A DNA stretch of 64,000 nt. Origin: Gammaproteobacteria bacterium. GTDB lineage: Bacteria > Pseudomonadota > Gammaproteobacteria > Ga0077536. Below, piece by piece: positions 35,736 through 44,665 of the stretch. The translations under genes and the position numbers were made by a program. The stretch lies in assembly GCA_024234975.1 (NCBI GenBank), contig JACKNH010000007.1, positions 124,001 to 188,000 on the forward strand. The letters run 5' to 3'. Positions within the stretch are counted from its first letter, which is position 1, and every line of letters starts with the position of its first letter. The notes under the pieces were generated by a model. The model was not told where the DNA came from, searched no databases, and was given only the letters and a program-made list of their open reading frames with translations.

Positions 35736-36635
35736 TCAATGCCGGGTCTGCCCGACGGAATCGATGTGGGTCGTACTTTCGAGCTGCCTGCAGTCGACCG
35801 CGTCGAACAGGTATTCGCAGCCGCAGAATTCGCAGGTCACCGTCACCACCTCCTGTTCGGCTGCCAGCGCTTGAAGCTCTTCGCTGCCCAATGCACGCAG
35901 CAGGCCGGCACTGCGTTGTCTTGAACAGCTACAGCTGAAACTGACCGGGCCAGGGTCGAAAATGCGGACCCGCTCTTCGTTGAACAAGCGGAACAGCAAA
36001 TCGTCCGCATGCAAGGTGAGCAACTCGTTGGCAGTAACCGTTTCGGCGAGATAGTTGACGCGGTTCCAGTTTTCGTCTGCCTCATCCTGGCCGATGGCCT
36101 GTGCTGACGGCAGCCGCTGCAGGAACAAGCCGGCACAGCGTTGTTCATCCGCCGCCAGCCAAAGTGCCGTGCCAGTCTGCTCTGAACTGCTGAAATAATT
36201 GGCCAGCGTCTGCGCCAGGGCAGGATGGGTCAATTCCACGGTTCCGGTGTATGGCTCGCCGCGTGTTCTCTCGATCGAAACCATCAGTTGGCCGTCGGGG
36301 CATAATTGCTGCAAATCGGTGGTATCCGGGAGCGCGTCATGCCACCGGGCAACAGCGCGTAAACCGCCAGCGTTAGTGATTTGCGCCACCAGCAGGTGCA
36401 GTGGGCCTGCGCCACGGATTTGCAATGTGATCTTGCCGTCGAATTTCAAAATGCCACCCAGCAGCGCGATGGCTGCACATGCCTGGCCCAGCACATCACG
36501 AACCACCGGCGGATACACCACGCGCCGCTGTATTTCCCGCCAGGTCAGATCAAGCTGGGCAAACTGTCCACGGACATCGGCCGATTCAATGACGAACCGG
36601 TGATTGAGATCGTGGGAAGAAGAATCTTTCGGCAT
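35736..36635 (-). CDS. hslO: Redox-regulated chaperone Hsp33
   Basis: The 299-residue protein matches Hsp33. The N-terminal substrate domain has LLGGILKFDGKITLQIRGAGPL and GELTH-like VELTHPALAQTLANYF. The C-terminal redox switch contains the zinc-binding cysteines in FSCSCSR (CxC) and TCEFCGCEYLFD (CxxC). Oxidation of these cysteines releases zinc and activates holdase activity during oxidative stress. The ATG at 36635 (PKDSSSHDLNHRFVIE) is preferred over an upstream in-frame start at 36683. Confidence 0.95.
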   Translation of the reverse strand: MPKDSSSHDLNHRFVIESADVRGQFAQLDLTWREIQRRVVYPPVVRDVLGQACAAIALLGGILKFDGKITLQIRGAGPLHLLVAQITNAGGLRAVARWHDALPDTTDLQQLCPDGQLMVSIERTRGEPYTGTVELTHPALAQTLANYFSSSEQTGTALWLAADEQRCAGLFLQRLPSAQAIGQDEADENWNRVNYLAETVTANELLTLHADDLLFRLFNEERVRIFDPGPVSFSCSCSRQRSAGLLRALGSEELQALAAEQEVVTVTCEFCGCEYLFDAVDCRQLESTTHIDSVGQTRH

Positions 36636-36758
36636 GTTCAACGAGTTACCGAGGTTGCCGGATAACAGTCGACACACTACCATGAGCGCGCGACGCGAGG
36701 AACCGTCAGTGCGGATCCTGTTCGCATTGCGGGTTAAACGTTCCGCAACACATCATTT

Positions 36759-36834
36759 GCCCCGGTAGCTCAGTGGATAGAGCACGCGCCTCCTAAGCGC
36801 GGGGTCGCAGGTTCGATTCCTGCCCGGGGCGCCA
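36759..36834 (+). tRNA. tRNA-Arg, anticodon CCU
   Basis: It folds as a 76-nt tRNA with an encoded CCA. The acceptor GCCCCGG/CCGGGGC, the D arm GCTC..GAGC, the anticodon stem CGCGC/GCGCG with loop CTCCTAA, and the T arm GCAGG-TTCGATT-CCTGC are all intact. The loop puts CCT at positions 34-36, which reads AGG codons (Arg). The discriminator is G. Confidence 0.97.
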
Positions 36835-36856
36835 GCAGCACAGTGCGATGCGCCGG

Positions 36857-38155
36857 TTAATCGGCGTCCTGCGATACCAGTTCCGTGGTCATGGACAGGC
36901 GCTGAATCAAGGTGCGCAGGAATACCTTCAGAAACCTCACCTGGCAATTCAGGGATACCTGGCTGATCACTGTCGAGTTCACTTTCATCAGTGATGTGCG
37001 TGCGTTGGCGATGATGGTTGCGGTCCGTTTGGTCTTGGCGAGGTAACCCATTTCACCAAAGCAATCGCCCGTGGACAACGCGCGCAATTCGCGCCCGCCT
37101 TTTCTCACCGTCACTTCGCCATCCACAATGATATAGAACGAATCGTCAATTTCGCCTTCGATGATGATTTCGTCTGCGGGCGCGTACTCTTGCCAATTGC
37201 CCGCGCGGACGATCTCCCAGATTTCGGAATCGGGGAAGCCTTGAAAGAAATCGAGCCGCTTGGCGGCGATGAACTGCTCTTCCGCGGTCAACTGGTCGGC
37301 GGGCGTATCCAGCAAGGTATTGAAGGCTCGGCTCAGGTCCGCAGCCAGTTCAACGCCCATCTGGTAGCGCTCGTTGCGATCCTTGGCCAGGGCCTTGTTG
37401 ACGATTGCTTCAAGTTCCGGCGGCACACCGCTGCGGAACTCAGCCAGTTTCGGCGGGTGTTCATTGAGAATCTTCTGCACCAGGCGCGAAAAATTCTCGG
37501 CATAGAACGGATGACGACCGGTCAACAGTTCGTAAATAATGATTCCCAGCGAAAAAATATCCGTATGGTTGGTGAGGTAGTCTTCGCTGACCTGTTCCGG
37601 CGACATGTAACGCGGCGAGCCGATCATGCCCATGGGCATGGTTTCAGTGGAATCGAGCTTGGTCAGATGCGCGATACTGAAATCCCCGATTTTCACGTCG
37701 AGATCCTGGGTGACGAGAATATTGGTGGGTTTGATATCGCGATGAATCACGCCTTGCTTGTGGGCGTAATCCAGTGCCTTCGCGCACTTGAAGACAATTT
37801 CCACGACCTTTTCAATTGGCAGCAGGGTTTCGGGCCGCGTGTATTGCTTGAGTGTGGCGCCCCCTTCCACGTATTCCATGACGATGTAACAGGTTTCACC
37901 GTCAACACCGGCATCATAGATTCCGATGATGTTGGGGTGGGTAAGACGGCCTGCCGTGTGCGCCTCATTGAAGAACATCTTGCGATAGCGGTCACCCATC
38001 TCCGGGTCCGCCAGTTGTTCCGCCAGCGCAACCTTGATCGCAACATCGCGGTCGAGATAGGGATCGTGGCCGAAATAGACAATCCCCATGCTGCCGCGAT
38101 TGATTTCGCTCAGGACGTCATATTTACCGAGCCGGGACGGAATCGTGTTAGTCAT
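36857..38155 (-). CDS. Cytoplasmic Ser/Thr protein kinase with C-terminal cyclic-nucleotide-binding domain (paralog 2)
   Basis: The 432-residue protein has a kinase domain (about 8-275) with Gly loop NRGSMG, DVAIKVA lysine, HRDIKPTNILV and MSPEQ. The DFG triplet is replaced by DFS (KIGDFSIAH). The cNMP domain (about 300-415) carries an intact cassette, FGEMGYLAKTKRTATI, with the conserved Glu, Arg and Ala. Linker and C-terminus are clearly related to the kinases at 27617 and 39990. No membrane segment. ATG at 38155 is preferred over GTG at 38170. It is divergent from pgi with a 151-bp shared upstream region. Confidence 0.9.
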   Translation of the reverse strand: MTNTIPSRLGKYDVLSEINRGSMGIVYFGHDPYLDRDVAIKVALAEQLADPEMGDRYRKMFFNEAHTAGRLTHPNIIGIYDAGVDGETCYIVMEYVEGGATLKQYTRPETLLPIEKVVEIVFKCAKALDYAHKQGVIHRDIKPTNILVTQDLDVKIGDFSIAHLTKLDSTETMPMGMIGSPRYMSPEQVSEDYLTNHTDIFSLGIIIYELLTGRHPFYAENFSRLVQKILNEHPPKLAEFRSGVPPELEAIVNKALAKDRNERYQMGVELAADLSRAFNTLLDTPADQLTAEEQFIAAKRLDFFQGFPDSEIWEIVRAGNWQEYAPADEIIIEGEIDDSFYIIVDGEVTVRKGGRELRALSTGDCFGEMGYLAKTKRTATIIANARTSLMKVNSTVISQVSLNCQVRFLKVFLRTLIQRLSMTTELVSQDAD

Positions 38156-38306
38156 ATCGTAGTACGCCACGCAGACACGGCGGCCACCGCGCTTCGAATC
38201 TTAATGCAATTCCCGGTGAGCCGACAGCGGCAGAACCGTTGTCTGTTGCCCTCGGCCATCACCATTTACAATGTTTTCTGACTTGCAATGCCGGAAGCCA
38301 ACGTTC

Positions 38307-39962
38307 ATGACAACCCCTCACCCGCTACTGGACCAGCCTGAATGGCAGTCGCTCACCGCCCACTGCGAGGCACTGCGGAACCTGGATATAAGACAGGCAT
38401 TCATCGATGACGCCGAACGTCATCAACGCCTGGAATTCACCGCCGCAGGCCTGACAGTCGATTTCTCGAAACAAAGTGTATTACCCGACACCCTGCAGAT
38501 GTTGGTGGCGCTGGCACAGGCCAATGCATTACCGGCAAAAATCGCCAGCCTGTTTGCCGGTGCAGATGTCAACGGCACAGAGCAGCGGCCGGCGCTGCAC
38601 ATGGCACTGCGTGATTTCAAGCCCGAGGCTATCGAAGTTGGCGGCACCGACATCAAACCCTTGATAGCTGACGAACGCAAACGGCTTCACAATTTCATTC
38701 AGAACCTGCACGACCACCACTGGCTCGGGTTTCGCGGCGATGCCATTACCGACGTGGTCAATCTCGGCATAGGCGGGTCGGACCTCGGTCCGAAGCTGGT
38801 GGCGGATGCCCTGCGGCTGGATGCCCCTCGGCGCTGCCGTGTGCATTTTGCTGCGAATGTTGACGGCGGTGAACTGTTGCGGATTCTGGGTGATTTGGAT
38901 CCGGCCACAACACTCTTCATCGTCGCTTCGAAATCGTTCACCACGCCCGAGACCCTGCTGAATGCCACGACTGCGCGCGAATGGCTGCTGGCTGCCGCCA
39001 GCGGAAACCGTTCCGCAATCGCCCGCCATTTCGTCGCGGTCAGTGCGAACAAGATGCGGGCGGTGGAATTCGGCATCGATGAGCGGAACATATTCTCGAT
39101 GTGGGACTGGGTAGGTGGGCGCTACTCGGTATGGTCGTCCATCGGACTGCCGGTGATGTGCGCCTATGGCACCGATGTATTCCACCGTTTGTTACGCGGT
39201 GCAAATCTCATGGATGAGCATTTCCGTACAACGCCGCTGGCGCAAAATGTGCCAGTATTGATGGGATTGCTCGGCATCTGGCACGGTAATCTTCGCGGCG
39301 CGCAGTCCTGGGCCATGGTGCCTTATGACGACCGCTTGTTTCACCTTCCCGCATACCTGCAACAACTGGAGATGGAGTCCAACGGCAAACGTGTACGCAA
39401 TGACGGCAGTGCAGTCGAGTATGCGACAGCGCCCGTGGTCTGGGGTGGCCTTGGCACCAATGCTCAACATGCTTTTTTTCAGCTGCTGCACCAGGGGACG
39501 CAACTCATCCCGCTGGATTTCGTCGTTGCGCTGAACCATCCAATCTCGCCCCGTGCCCATCACGACGCACTGGTGGCCAATTGCTTCGCCCAGTCTGAAG
39601 CCCTGTTACGCGGCAAACGCTTCGCCGAAGCATTCGCCGACTCCAGTCATGGAAATGATCAAACGCATGCTGAGCACCTCGCGCGCCATCGCACGATGCC
39701 GGGCAATCGCCCGCACACACTGATCGTCGTCGACGAACTCAAGGCCGAAACAATGGGTGCTCTGCTCGCCCTGTACGAACACAAGACCTTCGTCCAGGGC
39801 GCGATTTGGGACATCAATCCATTTGACCAATGGGGCGTGGAACTTGGCAAGAAAATGGCAGCGACGATTCTTGGTGAATTTGATGCAAGCGGGCCGACAC
39901 CCGCCCATGATGCGTCGACTTCGGCGTGGATTGCCCGCTATCGTCAGCGTCGCGGTGACTGA
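38307..39962 (+). CDS. pgi: Glucose-6-phosphate isomerase
   Basis: The 551-residue enzyme interconverts glucose-6-phosphate and fructose-6-phosphate. Diagnostic stretches are VVNLGIGGSDLGPKLVADAL, SKSFTTPETLLNA, MWDWVGGRYSVWSSIGLP, YLQQLEMESNGKRV (catalytic Glu) and the signature ending YEHKTFVQGAIWDINPFDQW with the catalytic Lys in VELGKKM. ATG at 38307 is chosen; the frame extends to 38271 without need. It is flanked on both sides by minus-strand kinase-cNMP genes. Confidence 0.97.
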   Translation: MTTPHPLLDQPEWQSLTAHCEALRNLDIRQAFIDDAERHQRLEFTAAGLTVDFSKQSVLPDTLQMLVALAQANALPAKIASLFAGADVNGTEQRPALHMALRDFKPEAIEVGGTDIKPLIADERKRLHNFIQNLHDHHWLGFRGDAITDVVNLGIGGSDLGPKLVADALRLDAPRRCRVHFAANVDGGELLRILGDLDPATTLFIVASKSFTTPETLLNATTAREWLLAAASGNRSAIARHFVAVSANKMRAVEFGIDERNIFSMWDWVGGRYSVWSSIGLPVMCAYGTDVFHRLLRGANLMDEHFRTTPLAQNVPVLMGLLGIWHGNLRGAQSWAMVPYDDRLFHLPAYLQQLEMESNGKRVRNDGSAVEYATAPVVWGGLGTNAQHAFFQLLHQGTQLIPLDFVVALNHPISPRAHHDALVANCFAQSEALLRGKRFAEAFADSSHGNDQTHAEHLARHRTMPGNRPHTLIVVDELKAETMGALLALYEHKTFVQGAIWDINPFDQWGVELGKKMAATILGEFDASGPTPAHDASTSAWIARYRQRRGD

Positions 39963-39989
39963 GGGCTGTGGCGGGTTATCGTCGGTGAA

Positions 39990-41279
39990 CTACTTGTGGG
40001 CGGCGGCAGCAGTCATCTGCGCCAGCCGCTCGCACAGCACGCGGATGAAGGCGTTGGAAAAATTGAGCTGACAGTCGCGTGTCACCTGTTCGAGCACCGT
40101 CGTGTTGAGTTTCAGCAATGAGACCGGGCCATCGGCGACGACCGAAGCCGAACGACGGGTTCGACTGAGGTAGCCCATTTCGCCGAAGCAGGCGCCGGTG
40201 GCCAGCCGGCCGATGTTCTGGCCGTTCTTGCGGACACGAACCACCCCCTCGACCAGCACAAAGAAAAAATCCTCCAGTTCACCTTCGGCGATAATCGTGG
40301 TGTCGGTAGGCGACTCCTGCCAGATTCCTGCCCGCAGGATCTCCCAGATTTCGACATCGCTGAAGTCACGGAAGAAATCCAGCCGCCGCAGGCGTGCGAA
40401 CTTGTCGTCATCGGAAATATCCTGCTGCGGTTGTTCAAGATGTGAGAAAGCCGCGCTCAAATCTATCGCGAGCTCCATCCCGGTGCGGTAACGGGCGCGC
40501 AAATCCTTGGCCAGCGACCGCGCGATGATGTCGTTCAAAACCGGTGGAAGCTCCGGGCGCAGGTCCTGTACGGGGGGCGGAGTCTCATGAATAATCTTGT
40601 ATACGAGCCGGGAGAAACTGTCGGCGACAAACGGATGGCGCCCGGTAAGCAATTCGTAGAATACGATGCCCAGCGAGAACAGGTCGCTCTGCGAGGTCAG
40701 AACGTCCTCCTGAATCTGCTCCGGCGACATATACCGTGGTGAACCGACGAACCCCATCGGCATCGTCTGCGCCAAATCCGCCTGCGCCACATGCGCGATG
40801 GAAAAATCCGCGATTTTCACGTCGGTATCAACCGTCAACAGAATATTGGTCGGCTTGATATCCCGATGAATTACGCCTTGCCTGTGTGCATGGTCGAGCG
40901 CTTTGGCGCACCTGTAGATCAGCTCCACGGCCTGTGTCACCGGCAACAGGTTGGTCGGCCGGCAGAAGTACTTCAATGTACTGCCGCGCTCGATCAACTC
41001 CATGACGATGTAGCACGTATCACCATCGATGCCGGCGTCGAATATCTCGAGGATATTGGGGTGGTGCAGCATCCCGGCGGTCTGCGCTTCGTTGAAGAAC
41101 ATCTTGCGGAAGCGTGCGCCGGAATCCTTCTCGCGCAGGAATTCGGTGATCGCAACCTTCAGTGCGACCCGGCGCTCGATAAACGGGTCGTATCCTTCGT
41201 AGACCACGCCCATACTGCCACGCGCGATCTCCTTCACGACTTCGTATTTTCCGAGCTTTTCAGGCGGTTGAGCGCTCAT
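39990..41279 (-). CDS. Cytoplasmic Ser/Thr protein kinase with C-terminal cyclic-nucleotide-binding domain (paralog 3)
   Basis: The 429-residue protein has a kinase domain (about 8-272) with ARGSMG, ALKVAI lysine, HRDIKPTNILL and MSPEQ; as in paralog 2 the DFG motif reads DFS (KIADFSIAH). The C-terminal cNMP domain (about 298-412) keeps FGEMGYLSRTRRSASV, the Glu/Arg cassette. It is closest to paralog 2: both share the TMPMG-x-x-GSPRYMSPEQ activation segment, whereas paralog 1 has WFGSPLYMSPEQ. ATG at 41279, divergent from the SCO1 gene (74 bp between starts). It ends 27 bp from the convergent pgi. Confidence 0.9.
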   Translation of the reverse strand: MSAQPPEKLGKYEVVKEIARGSMGVVYEGYDPFIERRVALKVAITEFLREKDSGARFRKMFFNEAQTAGMLHHPNILEIFDAGIDGDTCYIVMELIERGSTLKYFCRPTNLLPVTQAVELIYRCAKALDHAHRQGVIHRDIKPTNILLTVDTDVKIADFSIAHVAQADLAQTMPMGFVGSPRYMSPEQIQEDVLTSQSDLFSLGIVFYELLTGRHPFVADSFSRLVYKIIHETPPPVQDLRPELPPVLNDIIARSLAKDLRARYRTGMELAIDLSAAFSHLEQPQQDISDDDKFARLRRLDFFRDFSDVEIWEILRAGIWQESPTDTTIIAEGELEDFFFVLVEGVVRVRKNGQNIGRLATGACFGEMGYLSRTRRSASVVADGPVSLLKLNTTVLEQVTRDCQLNFSNAFIRVLCERLAQMTAAAAHK

Positions 41280-41338
41280 GACGGGGCCGGATTCTACAAG
41301 ATTCGGTAGCCTGGTGTCGTCAGCCTTTTGCCCGCCTC

Positions 41339-41347
41339 TGGTATAAT
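41339..41347 (+). promoter_or_regulatory. Extended -10 promoter abutting the SCO1 start codon
   Basis: TGGTATAAT is an extended -10 (TG-n-TATAAT). The expected start site 7 nt downstream is the A of the SCO1 ATG at 41354, and there is no Shine-Dalgarno-like sequence between them. No good -35 is visible, which is usual for extended -10 promoters. Confidence 0.55.
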
Positions 41348-41353
41348 TTCCGC

Positions 41354-41998
41354 ATGAAATTCGATAAACAGACCCTGATCATCGCCGCGCTTGCCATCGC
41401 GGGTTTCGCCGGGGGCATTGGCGTCAACTGGTACGCCGACCGGCCGCGCCAGCAAACCGGCGGGCAGGAGATCGCCGGTCTGCTTTGGCCCAACCCGCGC
41501 AGTGTCACCGGCGTCAATCTCATCGATCAGGATGGCAAGCCATTCACTGATTCCAATCTGCAAGGCCAGTGGTCACTGGTATTTTTTGGATTCACGCGCT
41601 GCCCTGACGTCTGCCCGACGACCATGTCAGTCCTGAAGGACGCCTTTGCCCAGATGCAGCGCGATCCCACCCAACCGCTGCCCAGGGTCATCTTCATCTC
41701 CGTTGATCCCGAACGCGACACCCCTGAAATTCTGAACAGCTACGTCGGCTTCTTCGATCGGAGTTTTGTCGGGCTTACGGGCAACATGCAGAACGTCACC
41801 GCACTGACCCGCAGCCTGGGTATCGTGTACATGAAAGTGCCACTGGAAGGCGATGACTACACTGTAGACCACAGTGCTGCAATTCTGCTCCTCGATCCGC
41901 AGGCGCGAATCGTCGGCCTGTTATCTCCGCCGCATACCAGCGCTGACATCATCTCGTCGGTGCGGCAGATTCAGCATTTCGTGACGACTGCCAGGTGA
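41354..41998 (+). CDS. SCO1/SenC/PrrC family copper-binding thioredoxin-fold protein
   Basis: The 214-residue protein is anchored by an N-terminal membrane helix (residues 7-25). Its periplasmic thioredoxin fold contains the copper-binding CPDVCP motif (C83, C87) in FFGFTRCPDVCPTTM and the partner His near residue 173 (YTVDHSAAI). SCO proteins deliver copper to the CuA site of cytochrome oxidase or act as thiol-disulfide reductases. The stop overlaps the psd GTG (GTGA). No cytochrome oxidase gene is in the window. Confidence 0.94.
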   Translation: MKFDKQTLIIAALAIAGFAGGIGVNWYADRPRQQTGGQEIAGLLWPNPRSVTGVNLIDQDGKPFTDSNLQGQWSLVFFGFTRCPDVCPTTMSVLKDAFAQMQRDPTQPLPRVIFISVDPERDTPEILNSYVGFFDRSFVGLTGNMQNVTALTRSLGIVYMKVPLEGDDYTVDHSAAILLLDPQARIVGLLSPPHTSADIISSVRQIQHFVTTAR

Positions 41999-42891
41999 GT
42001 CCGCGTTCGTTTGACGAACGCGCCGATCTCGCAGATCGCGCGTTTCAACTACTGCAGAAATGTCTGCCACAGCACGGCTTGTCGCAGGTCATGCACTGGC
42101 TGACGCGACGGGAGATTTCCTGGCTGGTGCAGCCGGCGATTCGTGCCTTCGTCAGCCGCTTCAATGTGAATCTCGCCGAAGCCGCGGCGCCCGAGCCGGG
42201 CGCCTACGCCAGTTTCAATGCATTCTTTACCCGGGCATTGAGAGGCGACGCCCGACCACTTCCCGCTGCTACCAACGTGCTTGCAAGTCCGGCCGACGGC
42301 GTCTTGAGTAACCGGGGGATACTCGATAATGACGCAATGCTGCAGGCAAAAGGGCGCACCTACAGTGTCGAGGCTTTGCTCGGTGGTGCGGACCATGCCA
42401 AGGGTTTCCATGGCGGCACTTCAGCAACGATTTACCTCTCTCCACGCGACTATCATCGACTCCATATGCCCTGGCAGGGCCAGCTGGAATCGATGGTGTA
42501 CATACCGGGGGACTTGTTCGCGGTGAATCCGCGCACGGTGCGTGCGGTTGATGGACTGTTCGCGCGAAATGAACGCGTCGTCGCCATCTTCAACTCGCCG
42601 GCCGGTCGTTATGCGCTGGTTCTGGTGGGCGCCATTTTTGTCGGCAGTATCGAAACGGTCTGGTGTGGCGAAGTGACGCCGGGCAGTCCACGTCACCTGA
42701 CCGTCCGTGCCGGTAGCGAGTTCGAGTCGCCGGATTTTGCGCGGGGCGCGGAGTTCGCGCGCTTCAATATGGGCTCAACAATCGTCATGGTGTTTGAGCC
42801 GGGCATGGTCGATCTGGGCATCGATGCACCGGCTGCGGTGCCCAGTGCCATCCGCATGGGTGAGCCTATGGGTCGCGTTCTCCGGGTCTGA
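41995..42891 (+). CDS. psd: Phosphatidylserine decarboxylase proenzyme
   Basis: The 298-residue proenzyme makes phosphatidylethanolamine. It autocleaves before the Ser of the LGST-type site, here MGST (G260-S261), and that Ser becomes the pyruvoyl group. Other family segments are FFTRALRGDARPL, SPADGVLSNRG, YLSPRDYHRLHMPWQG and IFVGSIETVWCGE. The GTG start overlaps the SCO1 stop codon, so translation is coupled. Membrane association is peripheral. Confidence 0.95.
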   Translation: MSPRSFDERADLADRAFQLLQKCLPQHGLSQVMHWLTRREISWLVQPAIRAFVSRFNVNLAEAAAPEPGAYASFNAFFTRALRGDARPLPAATNVLASPADGVLSNRGILDNDAMLQAKGRTYSVEALLGGADHAKGFHGGTSATIYLSPRDYHRLHMPWQGQLESMVYIPGDLFAVNPRTVRAVDGLFARNERVVAIFNSPAGRYALVLVGAIFVGSIETVWCGEVTPGSPRHLTVRAGSEFESPDFARGAEFARFNMGSTIVMVFEPGMVDLGIDAPAAVPSAIRMGEPMGRVLRV

Positions 42892-43069
42892 CTGAGTAAC
42901 CGACCCCAGGCCAGGCGTCAACATCGCGGATTGCCTTGTTGCGACACCTTCACCTCATACCTGGGCCGCTGACGGCAAGAATCGTCGAAATACCAGGTGA
43001 AACATCACTGCCGATTGATCGCACTCATAACCTGACATCAAGTCGTACCGGATGCAGCGCAATTGAAAC

Positions 43070-43098
43070 TTGTTTTCGCTGCCATCCGTTTTTATAGT
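43070..43098 (+). promoter_or_regulatory. Candidate sigma70 promoter of the sulfurtransferase gene
   Basis: TTGTTT (43070-43075) and TATAGT (43093-43098) are spaced by exactly 17 bp, about 70 bp upstream of the ATG at 43168. The rest of the 276-bp gap after psd shows nothing I recognise. Confidence 0.45.
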
Positions 43099-43167
43099 GC
43101 GCTGAGATGTATCGCGGGTACGACAGAATCTCACGGTTAATCCATTGCCAGTCGAGGTGACAGACCA

Positions 43168-44037
43168 ATGAGTAATCTTCCCGGAATCCTGGTTGAAACA
43201 GACTGGCTTGCCGACCACCTCGGTGACAGTGACCTGCGCGTCATGGATTGCTCCGCACTGCTCAAGGATGACGGGACCGGCAAATTCGTATTTGTCTCCG
43301 GACGCGACGAATGGTTGAAAGCACATATCCCCGGCAGCATCCATGTCGACGTGTTGACGGCGCTCAGCGATCGAAATCACTCACTGGCGAACATGCTGCC
43401 CGACGAACAGCAGTTGGCACGCGTGTTTGGCGAACACGGCATCGGAAATGATTCGAAAGTGGTCCTGTATGACCGTGGAAATCATGCCTGGGCGACCCGC
43501 GTCTTCTGGATTTTCGCTGTATGCGGTTATTCCAACGTCGCTGTGCTCAACGGAGGTTGGCGCAAGTGGCAGGCGGAAGGCAGGGCGCAAACCAGCGGCG
43601 AAGAGCGCTATCCCGCGGCCAGCTTCTCCGTTCGGCACCAGCCACATCTCATCGCATCCAAACAGGACGTACTATCAGCGGTTCAAGGCAGCAGCCCGTC
43701 ACTGCTGGTGAACGCCCTGCCACCGCCGGTATTCACCGGCGAGCGGAAAGTCTACGCACGTGCCGGCCGGATCCCCGGCAGTTGCAACGTGTCCTGCGAC
43801 ACGCTGCTGGCTGAGAACTTCTGCTATCTGGACGAAGCCGACCTTCGCGCGCGGTTTGCAGCCGTAGGCGCGCTGAATGCTGACCAGGTTATCGTGTATT
43901 GCGGTGGCGGCATCGCCGCCAGCAGCAATTTCTTCACCCTTTACCGGCTCGGTCAGCGCAACGTTGCACTCTACGACGGCTCGTTATCGGAATGGACAAT
44001 CGACGAGTCGCTGCCGATGGAGTGCGATTTCTACTAA
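43168..44037 (+). CDS. Tandem-rhodanese sulfurtransferase (thiosulfate/3-mercaptopyruvate type)
   Basis: The 289-residue protein has two rhodanese domains. The N-terminal domain (about 8-140) contains HIPGSIHVD and VVLYDRGNHAWATRVFWIF and lacks an active-site Cys. The C-terminal domain (about 155-285) has the active loop CGGGIAAS in VIVYCGGGIAASSNFFTLYR. The CGxGxxA loop is closer to 3-mercaptopyruvate sulfurtransferases than to the CRKGVT loop of thiosulfate enzymes. ATG at 43168. Confidence 0.88.
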   Translation: MSNLPGILVETDWLADHLGDSDLRVMDCSALLKDDGTGKFVFVSGRDEWLKAHIPGSIHVDVLTALSDRNHSLANMLPDEQQLARVFGEHGIGNDSKVVLYDRGNHAWATRVFWIFAVCGYSNVAVLNGGWRKWQAEGRAQTSGEERYPAASFSVRHQPHLIASKQDVLSAVQGSSPSLLVNALPPPVFTGERKVYARAGRIPGSCNVSCDTLLAENFCYLDEADLRARFAAVGALNADQVIVYCGGGIAASSNFFTLYRLGQRNVALYDGSLSEWTIDESLPMECDFY

Positions 44038-44055
44038 ACCGTCAGCGTCCGCGGT

Positions 44056-44472
44056 TCAGTGCCAGCCACCCAGGATGGCGCCAAAAACGACATAGTTGAG
44101 CAGGTGATGGCCTTGCTCGATTACCCATGCCTTGATCTGGCCGGGAAACAGTTTGTTTACCAGTGCGCTGGGCGCGACCAGTCCTCCCCACACCACAAGG
44201 CCGATCAGCAGGCCCGACGTTGCGGATTCTCCGCCGACCGCCGGAGCGAGCAGCGGGACCAGCCATGCCATCGCAATCACCTGCACGATTGGTGCTACGA
44301 CGATGAGTATCCAGGTCGATGCGCCACCGTGCGGCCGATCCTCCTTCGTGCGCCCAAGCGCCTGCCACCATGGCCAGAACAGCGTACGCGGCCCGTACCA
44401 GATAGAACCACTGACACAGCTGAAAATCACGCAGACGACAACCGCCAACACATTGAAATGCAGAATGACCAC
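44056..44472 (-). CDS. DUF1761 family membrane protein
   Basis: The 138-residue protein has four predicted membrane helices. Its N-terminal pattern (LAVVVCVIFSCVSGSIWYGP, then LFWPWWQALG) matches DUF1761, small integral membrane proteins of unknown role. The start appears to be a GTG at 44472; no upstream ATG is in frame. The stop faces the sulfurtransferase stop 18 bp away. The 193 bp between its start and the MFS gene hold nothing recognisable. Confidence 0.75.
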   Translation of the reverse strand: MVILHFNVLAVVVCVIFSCVSGSIWYGPRTLFWPWWQALGRTKEDRPHGGASTWILIVVAPIVQVIAMAWLVPLLAPAVGGESATSGLLIGLVVWGGLVAPSALVNKLFPGQIKAWVIEQGHHLLNYVVFGAILGGWH

Positions 44473-44665
44473 GATACTCTCCCACCCCGGTTTTTCGTTG
44501 GGTATCGTGCACGAAACGGTGTAGCTTGCACAACCGCGTGGTCATCAGAAATCGAACCGGCGGCACTGTTTGACTGAACGCTCATGGCCTTCAAGCCAGG
44601 GTTCAGTCACCACGTCTTCGGCGCGAATTGGCGGGCCAGGAATCCGGCCCGAAACCGGACTTGCG

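Noticed and set aside
36753..36947. Minus-strand open frame over tRNA-Arg
   Set aside because: Its C-terminal half is the antisense translation of the tRNA (GRNRTCDPALRRRVLYPL), a well-known spurious annotation.
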